52,745 bases of DNA from Spirosoma panaciterrae DSM 21099 (GCF_000374025.1 NZ_KB893191.1:39386-92130); one strand, 5' to 3'; numbered from the stretch's first letter, positions 26,801 to 35,176 are shown. The notes: generated by a model not told the origin, from the sequence alone. Numbers and translations: made by a program.

Positions 26801-27187
26801 GGTGAAGGCGTGGTGTTGACCAGTGGCTCGATCAACTACGATGTAAACGGGAATATCCTGAACTACGGCGAATTGAAATACGCACCGAACACCACCAAAA
26901 CCTACGCACAGGATTACATTGCCCGGGTGTATGGTCAGGCCGAATCATATCTGATGAGCCGGAGCTACGCCAAACTGCGCGAAGTAATCATTGGCTACAC
27001 GCTGCCCCAGACGGCCCTGCGTCGGCTGGGTGTAAAACAGGCTAGTGTGTCGGTCGTTGGTCGTAACCTACTCTATTTTGCGAAGTACAAAGACATCGAC
27101 CTCGACCAATACCTGACGGGTGGCGTTTCGGGTCTGCAAACGCCAACCACCCGACGCTACGGTATCAACCTGAATCTGGTATTTTAA
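23882..27187 (+). CDS. SusC/RagA-family TonB-linked outer-membrane transporter
   Basis: The 1101-aa protein imports a bound ligand across the outer membrane with TonB energy. It has a signal peptide (about 1-35, ending VWAQ), a carboxypeptidase-regulatory-like domain (SGRVTSADDNQPLPGVSIVVKG, about 38-110), the plug domain (SEIVVTALGIKKD, later SLTGKVAGL, ISLRGNSDVLFVVDG and GASASALYGFRG), and a long beta-barrel ending INLNLVF with the aromatic last residue. The SusD partner follows. Most SusCD pairs move glycans or peptides; here all flanking catabolic genes act on phosphorus compounds, so the ligand is probably a phospho- or phosphono-conjugate. No anti-sigma/sigma pair is next to it, so control may come from the LytTR system. 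Confidence 0.95.
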   Translation: MKPSLPSSASLTGSCRRLLMTLLVSAVPILSVWAQTVSGRVTSADDNQPLPGVSIVVKGSSTGTTSRADGTYSLNVPANGTLTFSFIGYQTQELTIGNRTTIDVAMAVGTATLSEIVVTALGIKKDIRQTGVAIQSVDGAQLLKAREPNPINSLTGKVAGLTIGASSELLGRPNISLRGNSDVLFVVDGIPITSDTWNISADDIDTYTVLKGASASALYGFRGKNGAILITTKRGTKDKRGFSVEVNTSQMFDQGFIAIPKVQDEYGPGDHGVYAFGDGKGNGLNDGDYDIWGPALNGQLIPQYDSPVVPGQTFTTKFPNGATFTSDRQPTAFIPRGKDNLRRFIQTGILSNNNVAVAATGEKYDMRFSLSYNYQRGLVPNTKLNVANFNITGGYNFSPKLRFESSLNYNRQFTPNFPDVNYGPNSLIYNIIAWGGADWNIDDMKQIWQPGKEGTQQIYAEYQRYNNPWFLAKYWLRGHYNNNVYGYASLRYQLADGLQLTAKTQLTTYNLLRTEKFPYSATTYGREEARGDYREDRRALFDNINQVLLQYNKKVTPDLTINALAGGEARVFNYNSDFASTNYLNVPGVYNFANSSNALIANNFQADMRVLSAYYSADFTFRDYVTLTTTGRMDKLSTLPKGNNAYFYPSVALSTVLSDYINLPTNLGISFLKLRASYANVKDGLTQSTIGTTPGASYPLGYGVDYSSSYGGPTYQNSAVYSLPLVYNNKPSAYYTNTLNNPNLKPNSTSQTEVGLDIRFLNNRLALDAAYFISNDGPRIFTLPSSESTGYTGRLVNGIMTQKKGGEISLTGQALRTAKGFNWDIVANYSTYTERLKEVYPEGGINTLASNYFVGSSSSSRFINIGDRTDGFYAGSFIRTPDGQLINDAGGRPIVNPVAQFLGYVNPKFVWGINNRFSYKNINFSFQFDGRVGGIIGDYVRQKTFQGGRNIETIQGAFGEARKNDVQAVKSYVGEGVVLTSGSINYDVNGNILNYGELKYAPNTTKTYAQDYIARVYGQAESYLMSRSYAKLREVIIGYTLPQTALRRLGVKQASVSVVGRNLLYFAKYKDIDLDQYLTGGVSGLQTPTTRRYGINLNLVF

Positions 27188-27199
27188 AACGTTTGGCAC

Positions 27200-27259
27200 C
27201 CTAAATCCCCTAAAGGGACTTTGGCCACTATTGGATTAAGTCCCCTTAGGGAATTTAGG
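27200..27259. repeat. Hairpin between the susC and susD genes
   Basis: Arms at 27200-27221 and 27238-27259 (22 bp, two mismatches) are built from CCTAAATCCCCTAAAGGGACTT and its complement. The CCCTAAA/TTTAGGG type of repeat is common between genes in Bacteroidota. It probably attenuates transcription or protects RNA ends so that the two proteins are made in different amounts. Confidence 0.75.
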
Positions 27260-27286
27260 AGTAAACCGACTATCGACTTTATAATC

Positions 27287-28858
27287 ATGAAACTTCATAA
27301 ACACATACTCCTTCCGGTTTTGGCGCTGGGGCTGTTGCTGACCAGTTGTGAAAAACCCTTCGATCAGCTTGAACAGGACCCGAACCGGCCTACGAGCGCA
27401 CCCGCTTCGCTGGTGTTTAATGGTGTGCTGAACGATATGTACAGCATTGCGGGCGGTGGTGCCTGGAACGATTCCCAGCGTTACAACCAGTTCTACGCCA
27501 GCAATTACAACTACTACGCCACCAATGAGTATTCCTGGACATCGACTGGACTGTATTACACGACGCTGAAAAATGTGGTAAAAATGGAGCAGGAAGCCAA
27601 ACGGGCGGGCTTACCGGATGTAAACGCCTATTCGGCACTTGGGAAATTTTTCCGGGCCTATTTTTTCGAGCAAATGACCAAGCGGCTGGGCGATATTCCA
27701 ATGACGCAGGCCTTGCAGGGACTGGACAATCAGACGCCAAAATATGATTCGCAGAAAGATGTGTACGTCCAGATTTTGAAGTGGCTGGACGATGCGAATA
27801 GTGACCTGGCTACGCTGATTGCCAAAAATGACAACAACCTGACAGGCGATATTTACCTGAACAACAGTCTGACCAAATGGCAGAAAGTGGTCAATAGCTA
27901 TAAGTTGCGGGTGTTGGTTAGCTTGTCGAAAAAAGAGTCGGATACCGATCTGAACATCAAAGCCCGTTTTGCTGATGTGGTGAACAACCCCACCAAGTAT
28001 CCATTGATGGCGTCGATGGATGATAACCTGCAATATATCTACAACAATCAGTACAACAAGTACAATCGGAATCCCGACAACTTTGGTCAGAATGCCACGC
28101 GCGAAAATATGGCCGCTACGTATTTAGGAACATTGACCTTGCTGAAAGATCCCCGGACGTTCGTGGTTGCCGAACCCGCTACGGCCAAAGTGGCTACAGG
28201 TGTTAAACCAACGGATTTTGCTGCATTTGTCGGGGCATCGTCGGGCGAAGATCTGGCTATCATGTCGTCGAATGCCAACCAGGGGTTGTATTCGTTCCAG
28301 AATAGGAAACATTACTACAGCACCTATACGGCTGAACCGTACATCCTTGTCGGGTATCCTGAATTACAGTTTTCCCTAGCCGAAGGGATCAACCGGGGCT
28401 GGGTGGCTGGCAATGCCGAAGACTATTACAAAAACGGTATTCTGGCATCCTGGGGATTTTATGGACTGAAAGATGGAGCCAATACGGTATATTTCTCGGC
28501 CGATGGTGGGTATAAAGTGTTCAATACGTATACGGTCAATGTAAGCTTTGCCGATTACTACGCGCAGTCGGCGGTGAAGTATGCAGGCAATTCGGCTGAT
28601 GGGTTGAAGCAGATTCTGACCCAGAAATACTTGGCCTTTGCGCAGCAGTCGGGTCTGGAAGCGTTTTATAATCAGCGTCGGACGGGCGTACCCACGTTTT
28701 TGGTTGGTCCTGGAACAGGGAACAGCCAACGGATTCCGCTCCGCTGGCAGTATCCGGCTACCGAACGGTCGTACAACTCGGCCAACAATACAGCGGCTGT
28801 TCAGAGCCAGTATGGCGGTAATGACGACATCAATGCCGCGATGTGGAGTTTGAAATAA
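27287..28858 (+). CDS. SusD/RagB-family outer-membrane lipoprotein
   Basis: The surface lipoprotein that acts as lid and ligand binder on the SusC barrel. From the ATG at 27287 the 523-aa product starts with a lipoprotein signal ending LLLTSC, so Cys21 or so is the lipidated residue; the frame is open to 27221 but that part overlaps the hairpin. The following EKPFDQLEQDPNRPTSAPASLVFNG is typical of the SusD-like_2 type, here given in part as DPNRPTSAP. The helical TPR body and aromatic-rich surface (YNQFYASNYNYYATNEYSW, in part) fit. It is paired with SusC. Confidence 0.93.
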   Translation: MKLHKHILLPVLALGLLLTSCEKPFDQLEQDPNRPTSAPASLVFNGVLNDMYSIAGGGAWNDSQRYNQFYASNYNYYATNEYSWTSTGLYYTTLKNVVKMEQEAKRAGLPDVNAYSALGKFFRAYFFEQMTKRLGDIPMTQALQGLDNQTPKYDSQKDVYVQILKWLDDANSDLATLIAKNDNNLTGDIYLNNSLTKWQKVVNSYKLRVLVSLSKKESDTDLNIKARFADVVNNPTKYPLMASMDDNLQYIYNNQYNKYNRNPDNFGQNATRENMAATYLGTLTLLKDPRTFVVAEPATAKVATGVKPTDFAAFVGASSGEDLAIMSSNANQGLYSFQNRKHYYSTYTAEPYILVGYPELQFSLAEGINRGWVAGNAEDYYKNGILASWGFYGLKDGANTVYFSADGGYKVFNTYTVNVSFADYYAQSAVKYAGNSADGLKQILTQKYLAFAQQSGLEAFYNQRRTGVPTFLVGPGTGNSQRIPLRWQYPATERSYNSANNTAAVQSQYGGNDDINAAMWSLK

Positions 28859-28866
28859 ACCCTTAC

Positions 28867-28900
28867 CGACAGCCCATGTGAGCAATTGCATGGGCTGTCG
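28867..28900 (+). terminator. Hairpin after the susD gene
   Basis: A perfect 12-bp stem CGACAGCCCATG/CATGGGCTGTCG with a 10-nt loop begins 8 bp after the susD stop. There is no T run after it, so it may act as a partial terminator or RNA-stabilising end ahead of the metallophosphoesterase gene. Confidence 0.65.
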
Positions 28901-29080
28901 TGATAATTGGAAAAAACTACGATACCAAACATCAGTCAATTGGTAGCCTTGTTGTCGAAACCGTTCTCGGTAAAAGCCGAGAGCGGTTATTGGGCGTTTA
29001 AGGGGATTCCTTTATTTTTAACGCATTCCTGTTTATCAACGCCCCTAACTGGCGTATTTTTAACCAACTGCTTTCCGTTT

Positions 29081-30001
29081 ATGAACCGTCGAACCCTTCT
29101 TAAATCGGCTAGTTTACTCCCTTTTGTTCCTGAGTTAACGGTTGAATCCTCCCCCCAGCATCTGGCGCGTAAACGCAGTGTTCGGTTTGCCTACGTGGGC
29201 GATACGCACATTACGCCCGAGACAACACCGATGAAAGGTGTGGCGCAATGCCTGCATCATGTGCAAAGCCAGACTGATAAACCCGCGTTTGTTCTGCACG
29301 GGGGCGATGTAATCATGGATGCGCTAAAAGAAGATCGGTCTGGAGTACAGAAGCAGTGGGACGCATGGCATACCGTTATGAAGGCTGAAAACTCATTGCC
29401 CATTGAGTACTGCATTGGTAATCACGATGTTTGGGGGTACGACGGCGCCAAGAGTGATCCGATGTATGGTAAAAAATGGGCTGTCGACCTGATGCGCATT
29501 GGAGAGCGATACCGTAGCTTTGATCGGAATGGCTGGCACTTTATCATTCTTGATAGCGTGCAGTTGACTCCTGAAAATAAGTGGTATACGGGCTTTATCG
29601 ACCCGGAGCAGTTGGAATGGCTAAAGACCGATCTGGCAAAAACCAACTCGAAAACCCCCATACTGATTCTGTCGCATATCCCCATTTTCAGCCCTACGGC
29701 CTTTTTCAGCGAAAGCAACGTGAAAAATGGCAACTGGGCTATTTCGGGTGGGCTGGTGCTGAACAATACACCCGAATTGCTAAAACTATTTTACCAGTAT
29801 CCCAATATTAAAGCCGCTTTGAGCGGGCATATGCATTTGCTGGATCGGGTCGATTACAACGGCGTGTCGTACTTCTGCAATGGGGCTGTGTCGGGAAACT
29901 GGTGGAAAAGTGATGTGTATCAGCAAACGAAAGCCGGGTATGCTCTTTTTGACCTGTTCGACGACGGAAGCATTGAACGAACTTACCTTCAGTACACATA
30001 A
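29081..30001 (+). CDS. Secreted metallophosphoesterase
   Basis: The 306-aa calcineurin-like phosphoesterase carries all metal-binding motifs: VGDTHI (near 41), GGDVIMD (near 76), GNHDVWG (near 117), a His in LSHIPIF and SGHMHLLD (near 250). The start at 29081 gives MNRRTLLKSASLLPF, a twin-arginine-like signal; the upstream frame to 28907 has no family match. It probably splits a phosphate mono- or diester in the periplasm. It is followed after 3 bp by the PhnZ-like gene, so it belongs to the same transcript as the phosphonate-type genes. Confidence 0.88.
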   Translation: MNRRTLLKSASLLPFVPELTVESSPQHLARKRSVRFAYVGDTHITPETTPMKGVAQCLHHVQSQTDKPAFVLHGGDVIMDALKEDRSGVQKQWDAWHTVMKAENSLPIEYCIGNHDVWGYDGAKSDPMYGKKWAVDLMRIGERYRSFDRNGWHFIILDSVQLTPENKWYTGFIDPEQLEWLKTDLAKTNSKTPILILSHIPIFSPTAFFSESNVKNGNWAISGGLVLNNTPELLKLFYQYPNIKAALSGHMHLLDRVDYNGVSYFCNGAVSGNWWKSDVYQQTKAGYALFDLFDDGSIERTYLQYT

Positions 30002-30004
30002 TCT

Positions 30005-30553
30005 ATGCAAGTTATCGCTGACCTTTTTGCCCAGGGCGGGCAGGATGCTTATTACGGAGAGCCTGTAACCCAGATTGAACACGCATTGCAATGCGCCCAT
30101 CTGGCCGAGAAGGCCGGAGCCGATGAAGAAACCATTGTCGCTGCTTTTCTGCACGATATTGGCCATTTGCTTCCGCCCGATTTAGCCAATGGCTACATGG
30201 ATGGGTACGGTACGGTAGACCATGAACGGCTCGGTGCCGACTACCTGCGCGAGCTTGGTTTTTCGGAGAAAGTAGCGCAACTGATTGAGCATCATGTGAA
30301 TGCTAAGCGGTATCTGGTGTATAAAAATGCGGCCTACTTCGATCGGCTATCGGAGGCTAGTCTGAAAACGCTGGAATTTCAGGGCGGCCCCATGAAACCG
30401 GGTGAAGCGCTGGCCTTTGAAACGAATCCCTATTTTCGGGAGATTCTACAGGTACGCGGTTGGGACGAACAGGCTAAAATACCCGGATTGCCCACGCCCG
30501 ATATGGCGTATTACCTGGCAATGGCCCAACGGGTCGAGAATTCTGCCAATTAA
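30005..30553 (+). CDS. phnZ: PhnZ-like HD-domain diiron oxygenase
   Basis: The 182-aa protein closely follows PhnZ, the mixed-valence diiron enzyme that splits (R)-2-amino-1-hydroxyethylphosphonate into glycine and phosphate. From memory of PhnZ, its metal ligands H34, H58-D59, H80, H104 and D161 match here H26, H50-D51, H73, H97 and the Asp of RGWDEQAK. The substrate-side Tyr24, Glu27, His62 and Lys108 match Y16, E19, H54 and K101. Shared stretches include GADYLRELGFSEKVA and KTLEFQGGPM. The related enzyme TmpB, acting on a trimethylammonio analogue, is the main alternative. It is tightly packed between the two phosphoesterase genes (3 bp and 2 bp gaps). No PhnY/TmpA hydroxylase gene is seen. 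Confidence 0.85.
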   Translation: MQVIADLFAQGGQDAYYGEPVTQIEHALQCAHLAEKAGADEETIVAAFLHDIGHLLPPDLANGYMDGYGTVDHERLGADYLRELGFSEKVAQLIEHHVNAKRYLVYKNAAYFDRLSEASLKTLEFQGGPMKPGEALAFETNPYFREILQVRGWDEQAKIPGLPTPDMAYYLAMAQRVENSAN

Positions 30554-30555
30554 GT

Positions 30556-33348
30556 ATGAGAGTCATACCGTTTATTCTTCTGTTCATTTCCCTGCATACG
30601 TTTGCCCAGCGTACCTATACCACATTGCAGGTGCCCGGGCGGGCGGAGTTCAGCAACATTGATACTGCCGGTACATCCGTGTTACCAAGCGGCCGGTATG
30701 TGACGCCAGCAGGACGAACCATTCGCATTACGAACGATCCGTTTGGGCTGACGATTTCCCCTAACGGCCAACGGGCCGTGTCGTTACACGATGGGGTATT
30801 GACGGTTCTAAACCTGACCCATTCCGGAACTTCTCAGCCTGCGTCGGTGACCGCTATCCGTATTCCCGATTATGCCGGTAAAATTCCGGAAGCCTTAAAA
30901 GCTGGCTCGTTTCTGGGCGTTGCCTTTGCCCCTGACAACAAAACGGCCTACCTCAGCAACGGCGATAAAGGGCGCGTACTCATCTTCGACACCGATCAGC
31001 TCCGAACCATCGACAGCATCAACCTCGATGGCAATGGCTACACCGACAGCTTTACGTCAGACCTGCTCCTGAACGGCCGTGAACTGTTGGCTCTCGATCG
31101 AGCCAATTTTCGGCTGGTTCGGATCGATCTGGCAACCAAACGAATTACGGCTTCGATCCCGACCGGACGGCAACCGTTTGGACTGGCCATTAGCCCGGAT
31201 CGGCAACTGGCATTTGTGGCCAATGTAGGGCTGTATGCCTACCCCAAAGTGCCCGGTGTAACCAAAGAAAATCAGGAAACGATGGCCCTGAAGTTTCCGC
31301 CTTATGCGGCCCATACCAAAGAGTCGGAGGAGGGTGTTGAGGCCGAAGGTCGCCGGATTCCGGGTTTGGGAAGTCCTCTGGTCGATGAAGCCATGAGCGT
31401 CTGGACGGTGAACCTGCGAACAAACAAGGTTGTGCGTAAAATCAAGACGGGGGTTCAGATTGGCGAAATGATCGAGGAAGCCGAAGTAGTAGGCGGTGCC
31501 TCGCCAAACTCAGTGGTGGTCGGCAGTCGTTATGCGTATGTTTCTAATGCCACCAACGACAATATTTCCATTATCGATTACAAGCCGGGTGGCCGTTCAG
31601 CTCCCAAACTGGCTGGAACCATTGCCCTGAAAATTGACCCGAAACTGGATCGGTATCGTGGGCTGATGCCCTTTGGTATGGCGCTAACCAAAGATGAAAA
31701 AACGCTGTATGTGGCACTGCTGGCCTTCAATGCGATCGCGGTTGTCGATGTACCGACTCGCACCGTTCGCGGGCTGATTCCGACCGGATGGGGTCCGACT
31801 CGGGTAGCGCTATCGCCCGACGAAAACGTGCTGTATGCCATTTCGGCGCGTGGGTATGGTGCCGGACCGAACGGTGGGGCCAGCTTTATGAAACCGCCAC
31901 AGGGGACATACATTGGTGATATTCAACTCGGTACATTCCAGGCTATTCCCGTGCCAGACAAACCCCAGTTAGCGACTTACACGAAGCAGGTGCTGGCGAA
32001 TACCTATCAGGCTGTTATCGTTACCGACGATGGCCGGAACCCCTTACCGGCTCTGCCGAAAATACGCCAGACACCCGCCAGTAAATCGCCCATCAAATAC
32101 ATTGTTTACATCACCAAAGAGAACCGGACGTACGATGAGGTGCTGGGCCAACTACGGACTGGGAATGGCGATTCAACCCTTGCCCGATTTGGTCAGGGGG
32201 TGACCATCAAAACCCGCGTGTCGACCAGTCGAGGCAATAGCGGACGAACAACCGATACGGCCCTGGATAGCGTTCGGATCACGGCTGCCGATGTGATGCC
32301 GAATCACCTGCGGGTGGCGCAGCAGTTTACGTTTTCAGATAATTTTTACTGCGATTCGGATGCCAGTATTCACGGTCATCACTGGATGATGGGCACCATT
32401 CCGAATGAGTGGGTGGAAGCCAATGCGGCCTCAAAAGGGCGATTCGATGCGGATTCCAAAGCACCGGGCCGACGATTTCCCAAAACATCGGGTGCTATCG
32501 ACCCGGAAGATTACAATGAAATTGGCGGTCTCTGGGAAGCGCTCGAACGCAACAAAATCCCGTTCTACAATTTCGGGGAAGCCAACGAATATGCCGGATC
32601 GGTAGAAGAATGGACAACGACTCAGTTTGGGGCTGCCCAGCCCGTTGTGTTTCCCATGCCGAAAGCCGTGTATCCACATACCTCCCGCGATTATGCCGGA
32701 TACAATACCAACGTGCCCGACCAGTACCGGATGGAGCAGTTCGAACGCGAGTTTACGGCCAAATGGCTGGGCAAGAGTAAGCAAAGCATGCCCCAACTCG
32801 TAACCATGCAGATTCCGAATGATCACGGCGCCGGTCCACGACCGGATTTCGGCTATCCTTATCTGCATTCATACATGGCCGACAACGATCTGGCCGTGGG
32901 GCGGGTATTGCATTTTCTGTCGCGCACGAAGTACTGGAAAAACATGCTGGTCATCATTACGGAAGATGATCCACAGGGCGGTGTTGACCATATTGATGCT
33001 CATCGTTCGATCCTGATGATGGCGGGGCCGTATGTGAAACGCGGCTACGTGTCGCATACCCATGCCAATTTCGGTTCGATCCTGAAGGTGATTTATAATA
33101 TCCTCGGCGTCCCGTATGTGAACCAATACGACCAGACGGCCTCGCTTTTGCAGGACTTTTTCACCGACAAACCCGACTTCCGACCCTACGACGCGATACT
33201 GCCCGACAGCCGGGTGTTTGATCCGCAGGCAGCCATGAAGCCCTACAAAAAACCGTTCGACTGGCGCAAAATCCAGAAAGGTCCCGAAATGGACGACCGC
33301 GCTGACCAGCGTGCCGAACACTACCGCCAGCAAAACGGCGATTACTGA
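30556..33348 (+). CDS. Secreted beta-propeller / phosphoesterase fusion protein
   Basis: The 930-aa protein has a signal peptide (about 1-18, ending TFAQ), an N-terminal YncE-like seven-bladed propeller region (about 30-480, with repeats like PFGLAISPDRQLAFVANVG and PTRVALSPDENVLYAIS, in part), and a C-terminal phosphoesterase domain of the phospholipase C/acid phosphatase type (KENRTYDEVLGQ, CDSDASIHGHHW, NDHGAGPRPDF, ITEDDPQGGVDHIDAHRS, in part). Known relatives are annotated as bifunctional YncE/alkaline-phosphatase-family proteins. It would act in the periplasm on a phosphoester, perhaps a phospholipid or phosphonolipid head group. It starts 2 bp after the PhnZ-like gene. Confidence 0.87.
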   Translation: MRVIPFILLFISLHTFAQRTYTTLQVPGRAEFSNIDTAGTSVLPSGRYVTPAGRTIRITNDPFGLTISPNGQRAVSLHDGVLTVLNLTHSGTSQPASVTAIRIPDYAGKIPEALKAGSFLGVAFAPDNKTAYLSNGDKGRVLIFDTDQLRTIDSINLDGNGYTDSFTSDLLLNGRELLALDRANFRLVRIDLATKRITASIPTGRQPFGLAISPDRQLAFVANVGLYAYPKVPGVTKENQETMALKFPPYAAHTKESEEGVEAEGRRIPGLGSPLVDEAMSVWTVNLRTNKVVRKIKTGVQIGEMIEEAEVVGGASPNSVVVGSRYAYVSNATNDNISIIDYKPGGRSAPKLAGTIALKIDPKLDRYRGLMPFGMALTKDEKTLYVALLAFNAIAVVDVPTRTVRGLIPTGWGPTRVALSPDENVLYAISARGYGAGPNGGASFMKPPQGTYIGDIQLGTFQAIPVPDKPQLATYTKQVLANTYQAVIVTDDGRNPLPALPKIRQTPASKSPIKYIVYITKENRTYDEVLGQLRTGNGDSTLARFGQGVTIKTRVSTSRGNSGRTTDTALDSVRITAADVMPNHLRVAQQFTFSDNFYCDSDASIHGHHWMMGTIPNEWVEANAASKGRFDADSKAPGRRFPKTSGAIDPEDYNEIGGLWEALERNKIPFYNFGEANEYAGSVEEWTTTQFGAAQPVVFPMPKAVYPHTSRDYAGYNTNVPDQYRMEQFEREFTAKWLGKSKQSMPQLVTMQIPNDHGAGPRPDFGYPYLHSYMADNDLAVGRVLHFLSRTKYWKNMLVIITEDDPQGGVDHIDAHRSILMMAGPYVKRGYVSHTHANFGSILKVIYNILGVPYVNQYDQTASLLQDFFTDKPDFRPYDAILPDSRVFDPQAAMKPYKKPFDWRKIQKGPEMDDRADQRAEHYRQQNGDY

Positions 33349-33470
33349 TCGAATGGAACGCTACACCAACTGTTCGCATTATGCTTAATTGTGCTTCGTT
33401 GCTTATCTTGCATCAGCGGGGTGGGGCGTAGCCTCTTACGCTCATTCACACGCACTCATTAACCCTTTTT

Positions 33471-33839
33471 ATGCCGAATACAGCCCAACTTTTAGAAGAT
33501 AGCTTGCTGGTAATCTGGAATAACCGAAATGCTGACCAGCGTTTGGAGGCAATGAAAAGAGTATATGCTCCAGACATCCATTTTTATGAAAGCAACTCAG
33601 GCAAAGCGATCATTGGACACCAGGCCATCAATGAACTGATTACGAAATTACAGGCAGAATGGCCGATCGAATTTCAGTTCGAGTTGAACAAGCCATCACA
33701 AGTGAACCATTCAATACAAATGATTTCCTGGAATCTTGGCCCTCAGGGAGTTCAGCCTGTGGCAACAGGTATGGATGTGGCCGTTATTGAAAATGATCAG
33801 ATTAAATCATTATATTTATTTTTAGACGCAACCGAATAG
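33471..33839 (+). CDS. NTF2/SnoaL-like protein
   Basis: A 122-aa single-domain protein with the cone-shaped NTF2-like fold signature: an N-terminal helix pair (WNNRNADQRLEAMKRVYAPDIHFYE), then GHQAINELITKLQ and strands at the C-terminus (VAVIENDQIKSLYLFLD). Such proteins can be small isomerases, hydrolases or binding proteins; no catalytic pattern lets me choose. It stands 122 bp after the phosphoesterase and 50 bp before the MFS gene. A role in the phosphonate-type locus is possible but unproven. Confidence 0.7.
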   Translation: MPNTAQLLEDSLLVIWNNRNADQRLEAMKRVYAPDIHFYESNSGKAIIGHQAINELITKLQAEWPIEFQFELNKPSQVNHSIQMISWNLGPQGVQPVATGMDVAVIENDQIKSLYLFLDATE

Positions 33840-33889
33840 AGACTGCTTTTCAATAACACGCTTCACGCATCAACCTAAACGTCTCCTTT

Positions 33890-35176
33890 GTGAAATCACC
33901 TGCTTTTCTTCGTAACCCTACGGCGTTTGTACTGTATGGCGCTACAGCCGCGTTTTGCACCTATGCCTGCATGTACGCCTTTCGTCGGGGGATTACAGCG
34001 GTCACGTTCGAAGGGATGATGTTTGCCGGAGTGAGTTATAAAATCTGGCTCGTAACGGCCCAGGTGTTTGGGTACGCCGTGTCGAAAGGGATTGGCGTAA
34101 AGGTCGTGTCGGAAATGTCGCCCAGTCGTCGGGCCATCAATATTTTGTTTTTTGTGGGGGTGGCCTTACTGGCCTTGCTAGGCTTTGCGCTGGTTCCTGC
34201 TCCCTGGAACATCGTTTTTCTGTTTCTGAATGGCTTGCCGCTTGGGCTGGTGTATGGAACCATGCTGGGTTTTCTGGAAGGCCGACGCCAGACGGATGCG
34301 CTGGTGGCTGGTTTGACAGCTTCGTTCATTTTTGCCTCGGGCTTTGTGAAAACGGTGGCACTGACCATCAAAAGTGCCTGGGGCGTCTCGGAGTTCTGGT
34401 TGCCGTTTGTGACGGGCAGTCTGTTTATCCTTCCCATGCTGCTTTCTATTTACGCGCTCACGTTGCTACCACCGCCTACCGACGAAGACCGGGCATCGCG
34501 GACACTACGTAAGCCCATGGATGGCGATGAGCGACGTGCTTTTGTGGCCAATTTTCGTCCGGGCCTGATTCTGCTGATCCTGTCGTATGTGTTGTTATCG
34601 GCCTTCCGCGACTTCCGGGACAATTTTGGCCCCGAAATTCTGAAAGATGCAGGCGTCGAAAACCCCGGTATTTTCGCTAAAACCGAAACGCTGGTCGCTG
34701 TTGGGGTGCTGATTATTATGGCGATGCTCCAGCGCGTGACCGATAATTTCCGCGCCTTTACCTTGCTAAATGGCCTGATGCTGGCGGGCGGGGCGCTGGT
34801 TGGCCTGAGTACCTATGCCTACGCATCAGGTATGGTATCGCCCGGAAACTGGTTTCTGCTGACGGGTTTGGGGTTGTATATGGCTTATGTGCCTTGTAAC
34901 GGGCTGTATTTTGAGCGGTTGATTGCTTCCTTTCGCTACGTCAGTACGGTTGGATTTATCGTTACCCTGGCCGACTGGTATGGGTATCTGGGGAGTGTTG
35001 GTGTGCTGCTCTACAAGAATTTCGGCCATGCCACGATCAGTTACCGCGAATTTTTTATCTACGGCGCTTACATCATGGCCGTTCTGTACATCGTACTGGT
35101 CATTGGTTCCTACCTCTATTTCAAAGGGCGTTTTCAGGCCGAAACTGTACTTCGGGAGAGGGCAAGTGTGGCCTAG
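33890..35176 (+). CDS. DUF5690-family MFS transporter
   Basis: The 428-aa membrane protein has about twelve hydrophobic segments and starts at a GTG (33890) with MKSPAFLRNPTAFVLYGATAAF. Segments such as TYACMYAFRRGITAV and GLVYGTMLGFLEGRRQTD fit DUF5690, a Bacteroidota branch of the major facilitator superfamily. The N-terminal part with a conserved YAFRR recalls the GlpT/UhpT organophosphate antiporters, which would suit an inner-membrane importer for a small phosphonate or phosphate ester released by the upstream enzymes. The substrate is inferred from the neighbourhood. It is the last gene of this strand-coherent run. Confidence 0.8.
   Translation: MKSPAFLRNPTAFVLYGATAAFCTYACMYAFRRGITAVTFEGMMFAGVSYKIWLVTAQVFGYAVSKGIGVKVVSEMSPSRRAINILFFVGVALLALLGFALVPAPWNIVFLFLNGLPLGLVYGTMLGFLEGRRQTDALVAGLTASFIFASGFVKTVALTIKSAWGVSEFWLPFVTGSLFILPMLLSIYALTLLPPPTDEDRASRTLRKPMDGDERRAFVANFRPGLILLILSYVLLSAFRDFRDNFGPEILKDAGVENPGIFAKTETLVAVGVLIIMAMLQRVTDNFRAFTLLNGLMLAGGALVGLSTYAYASGMVSPGNWFLLTGLGLYMAYVPCNGLYFERLIASFRYVSTVGFIVTLADWYGYLGSVGVLLYKNFGHATISYREFFIYGAYIMAVLYIVLVIGSYLYFKGRFQAETVLRERASVA

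Noticed and set aside
28907..29080. 58-residue N-terminal extension of the metallophosphoesterase
   Set aside because: It has no family match, and the twin-arginine signal begins at 29081.
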